From: DATCJY01 sp036562565
Lineage (GTDB): Bacteria; Bacteroidota; Bacteroidia; Flavobacteriales_D; Sanyastnellaceae
NCBI GenBank assembly: GCA_036562565.1
Contig: DATCJY010000087.1
Span: forward strand, 21,068-85,067
Direction of reading: 5' to 3'
Length of the DNA stretch: 64,000 nucleotides
Position 1 is the first letter of the stretch, and the number at the start of each line of letters is the position of its first letter. Shown here one piece after another: positions 8,139-16,511 of this stretch. The notes below the pieces were generated by a model. It saw only the letters and a program-made list of their open reading frames with translations. It searched no databases and had not been told where the DNA came from. Made by a program: the position numbers and the translations under genes.

Positions 8139-9073
8139 TTGATTTCTATGACTTGGCTGCGTGAATTGTCCTGCATTTCCACAGGAATGCTTGTGAGGAT
8201 TTCACTTTTGAGCACATCAATGAGTTTTTTCTTCATGAAGTATCGGTAGGTAACAATGCTGATTTCGCGTACAGGAGCCGGTGATTTGAAATAACGGATA
8301 TTCTTCTTCTGTTTGGCTGTCATATCACGCAGAGCCAGCTCCGGAAGAATGGTAATGCCCTGGTTGGCTTCAACTAATTTCTTTAAGGTTTCAATGCTGC
8401 CGGCTTCGAAATCAAGCTGGTTGATTTCTTTTTCCTTCTCCTTGAGTTCGCAGAGATTGATGACCTGATTGCGTAAACAATGCCCTTCTTCCAACAGCCA
8501 CAATCGATTCACATCAATGTCGCTGGGGAGGACATATTTCTTCTTGGTCACCTTCTCTGAGTCAGCGGCAAATACTACGAATTGTTCATAAAAAAGAGGA
8601 AACTCTTCGAGGCTGGGGTTGCCCAGTGGTGTTGCCAGAATGCCTACATCCAGCGTCATCTCTTCGAGTTTTTGTATGATGTTCTCCGTGGTCAACTCGC
8701 TGATTCTGAGTTTTACGTCAGGGTATTTCTTGAGGAATTTGCCTATGAAAAAAGGCAACAGCGAAGGTGCCAGTGTTGGAATAATGCCTACGCGCAGCTC
8801 TCCGCGCGTGGTTTGGTTTTCTTCCTGTACAATCTCTTTTAATCGCTTTGCCCCAGCCACTACTTCTCTTGCCTGAGCAATGATTTTTTTCCCCGTTTCG
8901 GTGGGTACCACAGGCTGTTTGCTCCGATCGAAGATTTTGACATCGAGTTCCTCCTCAAGCTTTTTAATCATCATGCTTAAGGTTGCTTGTGTTACAAAGC
9001 TCTTTTCTGCAGCCGTTACAAAGTGACGATAAGTATCTACTGCGATGATGTATTCAAGTTGTTGCAGGTTCAT
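8135..9073 (-). CDS. oxyR: Hydrogen peroxide-sensing LysR-type regulator OxyR
   Basis: LysR-family transcription factor. The N-terminal helix-turn-helix (about residues 1-60) begins MNLQQLEYIIAVDTYRHF and is followed by a substrate-binding-type effector domain. Cysteines at residues 199 and 208 (GHCLRNQVINLC) match exactly the numbering and spacing of the redox disulphide pair of E. coli OxyR, so peroxide sensing is well supported. 312 residues, close to the 305 of E. coli. A near-perfect palindrome directly upstream (9079-9104) suggests autoregulation. It converges on trpA with a 4-bp stop overlap. No catalase or Dps gene is adjacent. Confidence 0.93.
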   Translation of the reverse strand: MNLQQLEYIIAVDTYRHFVTAAEKSFVTQATLSMMIKKLEEELDVKIFDRSKQPVVPTETGKKIIAQAREVVAGAKRLKEIVQEENQTTRGELRVGIIPTLAPSLLPFFIGKFLKKYPDVKLRISELTTENIIQKLEEMTLDVGILATPLGNPSLEEFPLFYEQFVVFAADSEKVTKKKYVLPSDIDVNRLWLLEEGHCLRNQVINLCELKEKEKEINQLDFEAGSIETLKKLVEANQGITILPELALRDMTAKQKKNIRYFKSPAPVREISIVTYRYFMKKKLIDVLKSEILTSIPVEMQDNSRSQVIEIN

Positions 9074-9078
9074 GTTCT

Positions 9079-9104
9079 ATTGATATTGTCAATGCAATAT
9101 TAAT
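9079..9104. promoter_or_regulatory. Palindrome upstream of oxyR, possible OxyR operator
   Basis: ATTGATATTG (9079-9088) and CAATATTAAT (9095-9104) form a 10-6-10 inverted repeat with one mismatch, ending six bases from the oxyR start codon. LysR regulators commonly bind such sites and repress themselves. The position fits; binding is inference. Confidence 0.4.
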
Positions 9105-9156
9105 TGGTATAGGTGGAGTTGATAGTGACCAATATACAATAAGGAGCTTATGAAAA

Positions 9157-9186
9157 CGAAAAACCCGTCCTTTGATAGAACGGGTT
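9157..9186 (-). terminator. Intrinsic terminator of the 38-residue membrane peptide gene
   Basis: On the minus strand AACCCGT (9186-9180) pairs with ACGGGTT (9168-9162), followed by TTT in the A-rich complement. It lies about 85 bases after the small gene at 9269-9385 and before oxyR, so the small gene forms its own transcription unit. Confidence 0.6.
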
Positions 9187-9268
9187 CATCTATTTTTTAG
9201 ATACGAAACAACTTTGCAATCCCTTGTCAGAATTGTCGTATCGCGAATAATCTTGTTAGAAAATAAAA

Positions 9269-9385
9269 TTACTTAGCCCAGAAGTAGATGATGATAACTG
9301 CAAGTGCAACGCACATCAATGTGAATACAACAGGTCCTGCAATTTCATTTTGCTCTGCTTCTTGGTGTTCGTGATGTTCTGACAT
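9269..9385 (-). CDS. 38-residue single-pass membrane microprotein, unknown function
   Basis: Reading frame of 38 codons plus TAA. The N-terminal third is hydrophilic and His/Glu-rich (MSEHHEHQEAEQNE, three His within five residues); it is followed by one hydrophobic segment (about residues 16-36) ending YFWAK. The gene has its own promoter (TTTG-N18-TAAATTTG at 9440-9411) with a leader of about 20 bases and a terminator at 9157-9186, which argues strongly for expression. I do not recognise the family. The small size, one membrane span and His cluster would suit a small subunit of a respiratory complex or a metal-responsive peptide, but this is speculation. It occupies the 440-base gap between oxyR and mtaB. 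Confidence 0.7.
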   Translation of the reverse strand: MSEHHEHQEAEQNEIAGPVVFTLMCVALAVIIIYFWAK

Positions 9386-9410
9386 ACTCAATATTTTTTT
9401 GTGGATGGCG

Positions 9411-9440
9411 CAAATTTAACCATACATCCGTTTTACCAAA
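9411..9440 (-). promoter_or_regulatory. Promoter of the 38-residue peptide gene
   Basis: Minus strand TTTG (9440-9437), 18 bases, TAAATTTG (9418-9411), followed by CGCC. Exact -7 consensus with an acceptable -33 element, about 26 bases from the ATG. Confidence 0.6.
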
Positions 9441-9486
9441 AAATGTTTTCCTACAATCCGGTGTGAGTAATTCTTTCTCTCCGAAT

Positions 9487-9494
9487 TACTTTTG
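9487..9494 (+). promoter_or_regulatory. Promoter -7 element of mtaB
   Basis: TACTTTTG matches TAnnTTTG and is followed by CGCACC. Predicted start about 9499, 15 bases before the TTG start of mtaB. No clear -33 element. Confidence 0.5.
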
Positions 9495-9514
9495 CGCACC
9501 TATCATTTTTCGGC

Positions 9515-10849
9515 TTGAATCAATATAAGAAAATAGCATTTCACACTTTGGGCTGCAAGCTCAATTTTTCAGAAACTTCTGCTTTGGCGCGCCAGTTTTC
9601 AGAAGCCGGATATGCGCGAGTGGACATGGAAGAACAACCGGATGTATTGGTTATCAATACATGCAGTGTTACGGAGCAGGCTGATAAAAAATGCCGCAAC
9701 ATTGTGAGTCGTGCTGTACGCAACAATCCTGGCGTGTTTGTAGCCGTGGTGGGCTGCTATGCACAGCTCAAGCCACAAGAGATTGCTGCCATTCCGGGGG
9801 TGGATATTGTGTTGGGTGCAGGTGAAAAATTCAACCTGCTGGAGCGTGTAGAGAATTCGGTAAAGGGCGATAAGGCTCAAATAGCCGTTGGTGAGATTAA
9901 AGATGTAAAGACCTTCATCCCTTCGTTTTCAGCAGGTGATAGAACGCGTACATTCTTGAAGGTGCAAGATGGTTGTAACTATTTCTGTGCGTTTTGTACG
10001 ATTCCTTTGGCGCGCGGTCGTAGTCGTAGCGCGACCATCGAAGAAACCATGGTACAGGCTCGCAAAGCTGCTGCCACCGGAGCTAAGGAGATTGTTTTGA
10101 CCGGTGTGAACATCGGTGATTTTGGGACTGCTCATGGTGAGACTTTGCTGGAGCTTATCCAGCAGCTTGATGAGTTGAACGGTGTGGAACGATTCCGCAT
10201 CTCTTCTATCGAGCCCAACCTGCTCACGGATGAAATTATTGAGTTCGTTGCCACTTCTAAAAAGTTCATGCCGCATTTTCATATTCCGCTTCAAAGTGGC
10301 AATGATGAGATCTTGCAGGCAATGCGCAGAAGATATCGCACGGCTCTTTATCGCTCCCGCATTGAGAAAATCAAGGCCTTGATGCCACATGCTTGCATTG
10401 GTGTGGATGTGATTACGGGATTCCCTTCTGAAACGGATGAGCGTTTTGCCGTTACCCGTGAATTTATATTGGACTTGCCTGTCTCCTATTTGCACGTATT
10501 CACTTATAGTGAACGAGATAATACTACCGCATTGCGCAACCCGGAAGTGGTTCCGATGGATGTTCGTCACGAGCGCACAAAGATTTTGCGACTGATTTCA
10601 GAAAAGAAAAAACGCGCCTTTGCCAACGAACATTTGGGTGAAACGCGTTCCGTACTTTGGGAAGCATGTGAAGAGGACGGCATGATGTTCGGTTTTACGG
10701 ATAATTACATCAAACTGAAAACGCCATACAATCCTGCATTGGTCAATATCATTACGCTTGCCACCATTGGGAACATTGATGGAGATTGTGTAGGTTTAGC
10801 GCAAAATCTGCAGACGAATTATGAACCAACACAACCAGCAGCCCAATGA
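9515..10849 (+). CDS. mtaB: tRNA t6A37 methylthiotransferase MtaB
   Basis: Radical-SAM enzyme adding a methylthio group to N6-threonylcarbamoyladenosine at tRNA position 37. Domains in order: N-terminal UPF0004 domain (HTLGCKLNFSET, with further Fe-S cysteines in NTCSVTEQADKKC and VGCYAQ), radical-SAM core with the CX3CX2C motif in GCNYFCAFCTIPLARG, and a C-terminal TRAM-like part. 444 residues, as usual for MtaB rather than MiaB. No ATG is available in frame, so TTG at 9515 is the start; the conserved sequence begins only seven residues later. The Sua5-type enzyme at 28726 makes the precursor of its substrate. Confidence 0.93.
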   Translation: MNQYKKIAFHTLGCKLNFSETSALARQFSEAGYARVDMEEQPDVLVINTCSVTEQADKKCRNIVSRAVRNNPGVFVAVVGCYAQLKPQEIAAIPGVDIVLGAGEKFNLLERVENSVKGDKAQIAVGEIKDVKTFIPSFSAGDRTRTFLKVQDGCNYFCAFCTIPLARGRSRSATIEETMVQARKAAATGAKEIVLTGVNIGDFGTAHGETLLELIQQLDELNGVERFRISSIEPNLLTDEIIEFVATSKKFMPHFHIPLQSGNDEILQAMRRRYRTALYRSRIEKIKALMPHACIGVDVITGFPSETDERFAVTREFILDLPVSYLHVFTYSERDNTTALRNPEVVPMDVRHERTKILRLISEKKKRAFANEHLGETRSVLWEACEEDGMMFGFTDNYIKLKTPYNPALVNIITLATIGNIDGDCVGLAQNLQTNYEPTQPAAQ

Positions 10850-10997
10850 TACAGAGCATTCAACGGATAAGAAAAGTTGGATGCAATGGCTTAAACGACT
10901 GGGGGTGCTTGGTTTTTTATTTTTCCTGATAAAAGGTTTGGTATGGCTGGCGATATTTTTTTTCGCGGGCTCAAAAGTGTTGGAGGGGTGCAATTAA
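10821..10997 (+). CDS. 58-residue membrane protein, unknown function
   Basis: ATG at 10821 overlaps the mtaB 3' end by 29 bases in another frame. The product has a polar, Gln/Asp-rich head (about 18 residues), a basic MQWLKRLG stretch and one or two hydrophobic segments (GVLGFLFFLIKGLVWLAIFFF). I do not know its function. The overlap with mtaB suggests translation coupling, and the stop shares a 4-bp overlap (TTAA) with the stop of fmt on the other strand. The hydrophobic composition and tight fit between two genes favour a real gene. Confidence 0.65.
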   Translation: MNQHNQQPNDTEHSTDKKSWMQWLKRLGVLGFLFFLIKGLVWLAIFFFAGSKVLEGCN

Positions 10998-11917
10998 GCT
11001 CGCCACCCTCTCAAAAATTCTTCAATTCCCATTCGCTTTTTACCCTCTAACTGAAGTTCTTTCAGCGAATAATAACCGTCAGAGCATTTAAACTTGAGAT
11101 AAGTCTTGCCGTCCGTGAGGTAAGGTTCTTCACCCGTAGCTCCCGGTTGTTTTTCTCCCATGTAAACTTTCAGTGTCTTATCTCCCAGATAGGTCCATGC
11201 TGCGGGATATGGAGCAAGTCCTCTTACAAAATTGTGGATTTCATCCACCGACTTGGTAAAATCAATTTTGCAATCCTCTTTAAAAATCTTGGGGGCGTGC
11301 TTCACTGTTTCACCTTGGGCTACCAGTTCATCTTGTGAGATGGCATTGTCCTTTCCTGAGGCAACATCATTGATGGCGCTAACCAATGCTTTTGCACCAA
11401 TGACCATCATTTTATCATGCAGCTCACCGGCTGTTTCATTTTCCCCAATTTCAATGGTTTCTCTTCGGATAACACGGCCGGTATCAATTTCATGTTGAAG
11501 GAAAAAGATGGTAACTCCTGTTTGTTTTTCGCCATTGATAATTGCCCAGTTGATGGGCGCAGCACCGCGATAAGCAGGTAACAAGGAACCGTGCAGGTTA
11601 ATGGAACCAAGTGGTGGCATGGACCAAACCACTTCAGGCAACATTCGGAAAGCCACTACTACAAATAAGTCGGCATTGTAGCTGCGCAGCGTATTCAGAA
11701 ACTCCTCATTGCGCAATTTCTCAGGTTGAAGAATGGGCAGATTCTTCTCCAAGGCGTATTGCTTCACTGCACTCATGGAGAGTTGCTTGCCGCGACCCGC
11801 AGGTTTGTCGGCCACTGTTACTACCGCCACTACTTCGTGTTCTGAGTGTAGCAGAGCATCCAGAGATGCTACGGCAAACTCAGGTGTTCCCATAAAAACA
11901 ATGCGCAACTTTCTCAT
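10994..11917 (-). CDS. fmt: Methionyl-tRNA formyltransferase
   Basis: Formylates initiator Met-tRNA using 10-formyltetrahydrofolate. 307 residues, the family length. The N-terminal formyltransferase fold shows MRKLRIVFMGTPEFAVASLDAL and the catalytic region GSINLHGSLLPAYRGAAPINW (Asn, His) with HEIDTG; a C-terminal OB-like tRNA-binding domain follows. Its ATG overlaps the stop of the upstream gene by four bases (ATGA), so it is the last gene of a DUF493/CTD-like/fmt unit. Def is not in the window. Confidence 0.97.
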   Translation of the reverse strand: MRKLRIVFMGTPEFAVASLDALLHSEHEVVAVVTVADKPAGRGKQLSMSAVKQYALEKNLPILQPEKLRNEEFLNTLRSYNADLFVVVAFRMLPEVVWSMPPLGSINLHGSLLPAYRGAAPINWAIINGEKQTGVTIFFLQHEIDTGRVIRRETIEIGENETAGELHDKMMVIGAKALVSAINDVASGKDNAISQDELVAQGETVKHAPKIFKEDCKIDFTKSVDEIHNFVRGLAPYPAAWTYLGDKTLKVYMGEKQPGATGEEPYLTDGKTYLKFKCSDGYYSLKELQLEGKKRMGIEEFLRGWRA

Positions 11918-12291
11918 ACCAAATCGAAATAGCGTGAAGCTTCTTGATAATCGGATGTCACTTTCAGATAATATTTTCCGGGAGACAATGTGCTTAAGTT
12001 CATAGGCAATTCATGTGTGCCGATTTCATATTTTCCCTTGAGCAGTTCCATCTGTACTTCACCTGATGTATTGAATATGGCTAGTTTTAATTCGCTCGGT
12101 TCCTCCAGTGTAATTGCGATGGAAGCATTGCGCGCATCATGCCATATAATGCTTTCTCCTAAGGTCGGATAACGCTTGCTCTTTTCTTTTTTACCTAAGA
12201 TTTTGAGCAATCGCTTATACAATACATAAACCAATAGCACTACGCTGAACAACAATAATCCATCGCGTAATGTTTCCAGAGAGTCCTTCAT
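11914..12291 (-). CDS. Membrane-anchored protein with a CTD-like beta domain
   Basis: 125 residues. One membrane segment near the N-terminus (about residues 10-26, GLLLFSVVLLVYVLYKRLL) is followed by a basic stretch and a beta-rich domain of about 80 residues. That domain resembles in pattern the T9SS sorting-domain fold: LKLAIFNTSGEVQMELLKG, then LSTLSPGKYYLKV and a short final strand. No cleavable signal peptide or secretion cargo is present. The basic residues after the span suggest the beta domain is cytoplasmic, which would be unlike a T9SS cargo. Function unknown. Overlaps fmt by ATGA. Confidence 0.75.
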   Translation of the reverse strand: MKDSLETLRDGLLLFSVVLLVYVLYKRLLKILGKKEKSKRYPTLGESIIWHDARNASIAITLEEPSELKLAIFNTSGEVQMELLKGKYEIGTHELPMNLSTLSPGKYYLKVTSDYQEASRYFDLV

Positions 12292-12312
12292 GAATTAAAA
12301 TCGTTATCGAAT

Positions 12313-12585
12313 TTATAGCGATATAACACCTTCAATTTCGGCAGCCATCATGTAGCGCACAAAGATGGCATCGGCATCCATCATCATCTCACGGATGGTG
12401 AGGCTGGTATATTTTCCGTTGGATGAAAGGCGTTGTTTTACCTCAGCCTTTTCACCGAAAATGAGCTTCAGGCGCTGAATGCGCTCCGGATCGGATGGCA
12501 AAACAAACTTGAACATGTAGATGCTCGGCCAAACGTGAATCTCATTGAGTCGGTCGCGCAATCGCTGGATTTGTTCTTCTTCCAT
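12313..12585 (-). CDS. DUF493 (YbeD-like) family protein
   Basis: 90-residue protein with the ACT-like DUF493 fold: FKFVLPSDPERIQRLKLIF, then SSNGKYTSLTIREMMMDADAIFVRYMMA, matching the YbeD family pattern in which a small regulatory domain precedes a conserved xYxSxT segment. In enterobacteria ybeD lies beside lipoate genes; its biochemical function is not settled. Here it heads the leftward unit leading to fmt. I see no strong promoter in the 70 bases upstream. Confidence 0.85.
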   Translation of the reverse strand: MEEEQIQRLRDRLNEIHVWPSIYMFKFVLPSDPERIQRLKLIFGEKAEVKQRLSSNGKYTSLTIREMMMDADAIFVRYMMAAEIEGVISL

Positions 12586-12657
12586 GGAAGTGAATTATAG
12601 CGTGAAATTGTGGGCTAAGTTAGAACTAACAATCCTTTGAATCGCTGATAAATTAAA

Positions 12658-15648
12658 TTAATCCAAAATGACCGTTGTAGATGTTCCTTTACCCGGTTGT
12701 GATTGAATCTCGTACTTCGCCCCCATTTCTTCGGCTCGGGTCTTCATATTGCGCAATCCGTTGCCTCGGTGGCGAACTTCATTTACATCGAACCCGATTC
12801 CATTGTCTTCAATGGTCATGCGCAGACGTTCTTTTTTATGTTCACCAATGTGCACCGTTATCTTGGTGCAGTTTGCATATTTAATGCTGTTATAAAGCGA
12901 CTCTTTGAAAATCAGGAAGAGGTTCTTTCGTTCGGTCATCGAGAGCTTCAATGATGACAGTGAATCATCGCTGCGGAATGTGAGCTGAATATTGTTGGCC
13001 GCACACACATCGGTACTGTAATTTTTCATGCGCAACAGCACCTGATCAAACGAATCGTTCATAGGATTCACCGCCCAGACGATATCGTGCATGTTTTCAA
13101 TCATCTCGCGTGAGGTAGAGCCTATTTTGTCTAGGACAATGGACGTGCTTTTGTGATCTTGGTTTTCGAGGGTGCGCTTGGCCGTTTCGCTGAAGAAGGA
13201 AATACTTCCTAACGCGCTTCCGATATCATCATGAAGGTCGCGCGCAATTTTGTTGCGAACCAACTCCAGTTTGGCTTGTTGATGTTTTCGGTAACGGATG
13301 GTGCTGTAAACGATACTGATGAGCACCAGTCCTATCAAACCTATGAACCACCATGTTTCATAGAAAGCTGGATGGACAAGGATTTTGAGTCTGGCCGGTT
13401 CCTGGTCCTCAAAACCTTCTGCCGAAACCGCCTTTACCAAAAACTCATATTCTCCCGGTGGAAGTGCACTGTAAGTCACCGTGTTGAGGTGATTGTTGTC
13501 ACGCCACTCTTTGTCCAGCCCTTTCAGCATGAAGTAGAAATTGGATGAACCAGCATTGCTGAAGCACAATGAAGAAAACTGAATGGTGATAAAGTTTTGA
13601 TTGTAGGGCAAATTGATTTGTGATTGATGGATTAAATCATCACGCGATTGATCCATGATTTTAATATGCGTGATTTTGGTGCGAGGGGTCTCGGTACTTT
13701 TCACCATATCCATGGGGTTGAAGCGCAGAAAAAAACCATTGCCACTGGCATAGATGCTACCATCGCGGTCTTTGTAGAGACGACTTTGTAATCCTTCCTT
13801 CGGTATCCCTTCGTTTTCATCATAGATATTCCACTTTGAAAGATGGGGGTCGTAGCACAATAGATTACCTGATGCAATCATCCAAATGCGCCCTGAATTG
13901 TCTTTTACCATAGAGCGGATGGATTGATATGGTGCGTGGAGGTATTGAAAGGGGGCTTCTTCGTTTGCCGGGTCGAAACGATAAAGGCCTCCTCCCAATG
14001 TTCCCACCAACAGCTCGCCAGTGTTGGTTTCTACCATAGAAGTAATTTGTTTGCTACGAAGGCCTTTAGTGTACAGTTTGTTCTTCCAAATGCGGAAGAT
14101 TTCCTTGCGCTCTATGGGGTAGCGAAGTTGATTGGTATCACATAGCATCAAACCGGTGAGCGAGCCCATGAGCCATAGTCTCCCCTTCGAATCTTCAAAC
14201 ATTCCGTTGAGCAAATTGTCCCCCCCTTGAACGGTTGTGACCTGATTCATGGTCCAGTCCAGCGTGGGCTCAACATTCATCACGCCATAGCCATACACGT
14301 TGACAAAGAACATGGACTTGTAGTGTTCCAAAAAAGTAAAGCGCGAAGAGTTTATCTGATTGATATTGAGCTTTTGGGGATTGTAATTTTTGAGCGGATA
14401 AGTCAGCTGGTTGTCAGCCGGGGAATATGTCATGAGCGCCTGTTTGGTTCCCAGCCAGATGTCCTTTTCGCTCTTGTTTGCTATGGAATAAATCTGAAGC
14501 TGATTATTGAGGCAATCCAGCTTGTCGTTTCGCAGGCGATAGAACCCTCCAAGTCCACCGATATACAGGTCTTCTCCGTGACGCAGAAAGCTCGTAATAG
14601 GCACAGCATCATCTACATAAGTAATGTCAAATCGTGATGAAGTACGGTCATATACATGGAGACCATTGTTGGTGCCAATCCAAGTGCGGTAATAATTGTC
14701 CGTCAGGAGGCAATAGATTTTATTGCCGTATAGCTTGCCCGATTCTTTGGACGATATGGGAATGCGTTCTGCCAATCCGCTGATGGTGTTGTATTGCCAT
14801 AATTCTCCTTGCTTGGTCGCAATCCATAAGTGATGATGGAGTTGTTCGGTAATACAAACAATCTCATCTGTCTGAGCCATTGCAGCTGTAGTGGAACGCA
14901 ACTCTATGCCGGTCACATTGCGAAAGTCAGCGGTTGTTTTGTACAATCTGTGATTCCAGGCTCCAAGCCAAAACTGCTTCATGCTGTCCATGAAGACGGT
15001 ATTTAGAAACTCGACCGAATTGGATGCTTGGGGCTTCAATTGACGAATGCAATTGAGGTCTTTATCGAAAACACGCGAACTGTAGCGCGCTTCAGCTGTG
15101 ATAATATGCCCCTCCACAGCAATCAATTTATAACACGGACCTTCGATGGAATCTTGCAATTGCACAAAATGTTGTCGGTCGCTGCTGTAATAGATTCCCT
15201 TGTCTGTCCCCACCATCATCCCGGCATTCGGAAAAAGAGCCAGCGTGTAGGTCAACAATTGTTCATTGCCATTTCTACTGATCAGTTGAGGTCGGAAAAT
15301 CTCATTGGTAATAGGGTTGAATCTACAAATTCCACCGTCTTGTGTGGCCACCCAAAGCCACCCTTGTTCATCTTCAATGATTTCATTGAGCACATTGCCC
15401 ACCCTGTGCGTTCCTACGGTAATGCGATTGTAGTTGATGAACTCTTCTCCATCAAAACGAGAAAGCCCTTCCTCAGTCCCTATCCACAAAAAACCGTTGG
15501 AATCAAAACACAGCGAGCGGATGCTGTTATCGGCCAAGCCATTGGCAGTGGAATAACGCTTGAGGATGATATCCGGTGCCTGGGCAAAAAGGTGATGAAC
15601 ACCCAGAAACCAATACACTAGGAAGATGATGAGGCGATGTCCATTCAT
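12658..15648 (-). CDS. Beta-propeller sensor histidine kinase (Reg_prop/Y_Y_Y type)
   Basis: Large sensor with an outside-to-inside layout. A signal peptide (MNGHRLIIFLVYWFLGVHHL then FAQA) is followed by two beta-propellers of Reg_prop repeats over about 680 residues (for example DSNGFLWIGTEEGLSRFDG), a Y_Y_Y immunoglobulin-like domain (LPPGEYEFLVKAVS), one membrane span (WWFIGLIGLVLISIVYSTI) and a kinase of the HisKA_3 class. The phospho-accepting His is near residue 806 in RDLHDDIGSALGS, and the ATPase motifs are EDNGIGFD and GNGLRNM. No receiver or AraC output domain is fused, so it is not a full hybrid. The ATG at 15648 is preferred to earlier starts because it gives the signal peptide. 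No partner response regulator lies nearby; a LuxR-type one is expected elsewhere. Confidence 0.9.
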   Translation of the reverse strand: MNGHRLIIFLVYWFLGVHHLFAQAPDIILKRYSTANGLADNSIRSLCFDSNGFLWIGTEEGLSRFDGEEFINYNRITVGTHRVGNVLNEIIEDEQGWLWVATQDGGICRFNPITNEIFRPQLISRNGNEQLLTYTLALFPNAGMMVGTDKGIYYSSDRQHFVQLQDSIEGPCYKLIAVEGHIITAEARYSSRVFDKDLNCIRQLKPQASNSVEFLNTVFMDSMKQFWLGAWNHRLYKTTADFRNVTGIELRSTTAAMAQTDEIVCITEQLHHHLWIATKQGELWQYNTISGLAERIPISSKESGKLYGNKIYCLLTDNYYRTWIGTNNGLHVYDRTSSRFDITYVDDAVPITSFLRHGEDLYIGGLGGFYRLRNDKLDCLNNQLQIYSIANKSEKDIWLGTKQALMTYSPADNQLTYPLKNYNPQKLNINQINSSRFTFLEHYKSMFFVNVYGYGVMNVEPTLDWTMNQVTTVQGGDNLLNGMFEDSKGRLWLMGSLTGLMLCDTNQLRYPIERKEIFRIWKNKLYTKGLRSKQITSMVETNTGELLVGTLGGGLYRFDPANEEAPFQYLHAPYQSIRSMVKDNSGRIWMIASGNLLCYDPHLSKWNIYDENEGIPKEGLQSRLYKDRDGSIYASGNGFFLRFNPMDMVKSTETPRTKITHIKIMDQSRDDLIHQSQINLPYNQNFITIQFSSLCFSNAGSSNFYFMLKGLDKEWRDNNHLNTVTYSALPPGEYEFLVKAVSAEGFEDQEPARLKILVHPAFYETWWFIGLIGLVLISIVYSTIRYRKHQQAKLELVRNKIARDLHDDIGSALGSISFFSETAKRTLENQDHKSTSIVLDKIGSTSREMIENMHDIVWAVNPMNDSFDQVLLRMKNYSTDVCAANNIQLTFRSDDSLSSLKLSMTERKNLFLIFKESLYNSIKYANCTKITVHIGEHKKERLRMTIEDNGIGFDVNEVRHRGNGLRNMKTRAEEMGAKYEIQSQPGKGTSTTVILD

Positions 15649-15726
15649 ATAAAAACTTCGTGTGCAATATCCGATGGAACCACACAAAGTTCAAACATCA
15701 ATTGGAAGGAAAGCAAAAAAGAAAGA

Positions 15727-16281
15727 TTAGTCTTCTCGTAATCTATAATGAATGGCGAACAGCGCTCCGTAGTAATAAGCCCTAATGTTGAAATTGCCGA
15801 CAAGGGTAAAACCCATTCCCCATTGTTTGTTGAACATTACCCCGAAGTCAATCTGGGCCGGAATTCCGGGAGAAACCGCGGCCACATATCTGTCCTGATA
15901 AGCGCCACTGTCCGCATACATGCGCAGATTAAGGGCAAGGCCGATACTGCCTGTGGCATACCATCGTTTGCCGCCCCAGCCATCACCCAGCAGATAACCC
16001 AGTTCTACCAATCTGTCTTTGCGAAAAGTAAATGGATCATCAGGTGCTTCAATGAGTTCTTGTGTATAGCCCAAGCGTATCTGATTGAGGAAATAATCAC
16101 CTCGGGTGGACCATGTTCCCAAGGTTTGCCACGAAAAATTGGTTGCCGTGTTGGCTCCTACTCCCAATGTGAGCCATCGTTCATCCTTCAGTGGATTGTC
16201 CTCATACTGAGCAGTGGCCAAAGCACTCTGTCCCCAAAGGATGATGCAACACGATATAATTCTGAGGCCACGTCTAATCAT
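15727..16281 (-). CDS. Small outer-membrane beta-barrel-like protein
   Basis: 184 residues with a signal peptide (MIRRGLRIISCCIILWGQSA, cleavage near ATAQ). The mature part consists of alternating hydrophobic/aromatic strands (WLTLGVGANTATNFSW, DYFLNQIRLGYTQEL, WYATGSIGLALNLRMY, WGMGFTLVGNFNIRAYYYGA), a pattern typical of an eight-stranded outer-membrane barrel. No family recognised. It stands 79 bases upstream of the sensor kinase on the same strand and could be co-transcribed with it. Confidence 0.75.
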   Translation of the reverse strand: MIRRGLRIISCCIILWGQSALATAQYEDNPLKDERWLTLGVGANTATNFSWQTLGTWSTRGDYFLNQIRLGYTQELIEAPDDPFTFRKDRLVELGYLLGDGWGGKRWYATGSIGLALNLRMYADSGAYQDRYVAAVSPGIPAQIDFGVMFNKQWGMGFTLVGNFNIRAYYYGALFAIHYRLRED

Positions 16282-16416
16282 AGGGTTTCAAATATTGTCA
16301 TGATTGCCCCGGTTACCTTTGTCCGCTCGTCAAAAGTTTTCAAAAGGTCGGTTTCAATAGTTCAGCACCTAACCGACTTAAATGACGATTATTTCTTATT
16401 GCGACAGAATTTTTCA

Positions 16417-16446
16417 TTGATTTTGGTAAAAGTCGTAGTACATTCG
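16417..16446 (+). promoter_or_regulatory. rpsP promoter
   Basis: TTG (16417-16419), 19 bases, TACATTCG (16439-16446) followed by CGCC. One mismatch (C for T) from TAnnTTTG; the same TAnnTTCG variant recurs at other genes here. The start would be about 60 bases before rpsP. Confidence 0.55.
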
Positions 16447-16511
16447 CGCCCCAATTAATTAAAAATCAAAATTGTTAACCGGGTTTCGTACCCAACAAAC
16501 AACAAAAACAA

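Noticed and set aside
9128..9200. Small frame beginning ATGAAAACG in the oxyR upstream gap
   Set aside because: It is very short, overlaps the terminator hairpin and has no promoter of its own.
9929..10570. 213-residue leftward frame
   Set aside because: Antisense shadow of mtaB.
15028..15621. 197-residue rightward frame
   Set aside because: Lies antisense to the well-supported sensor kinase and has no family features.
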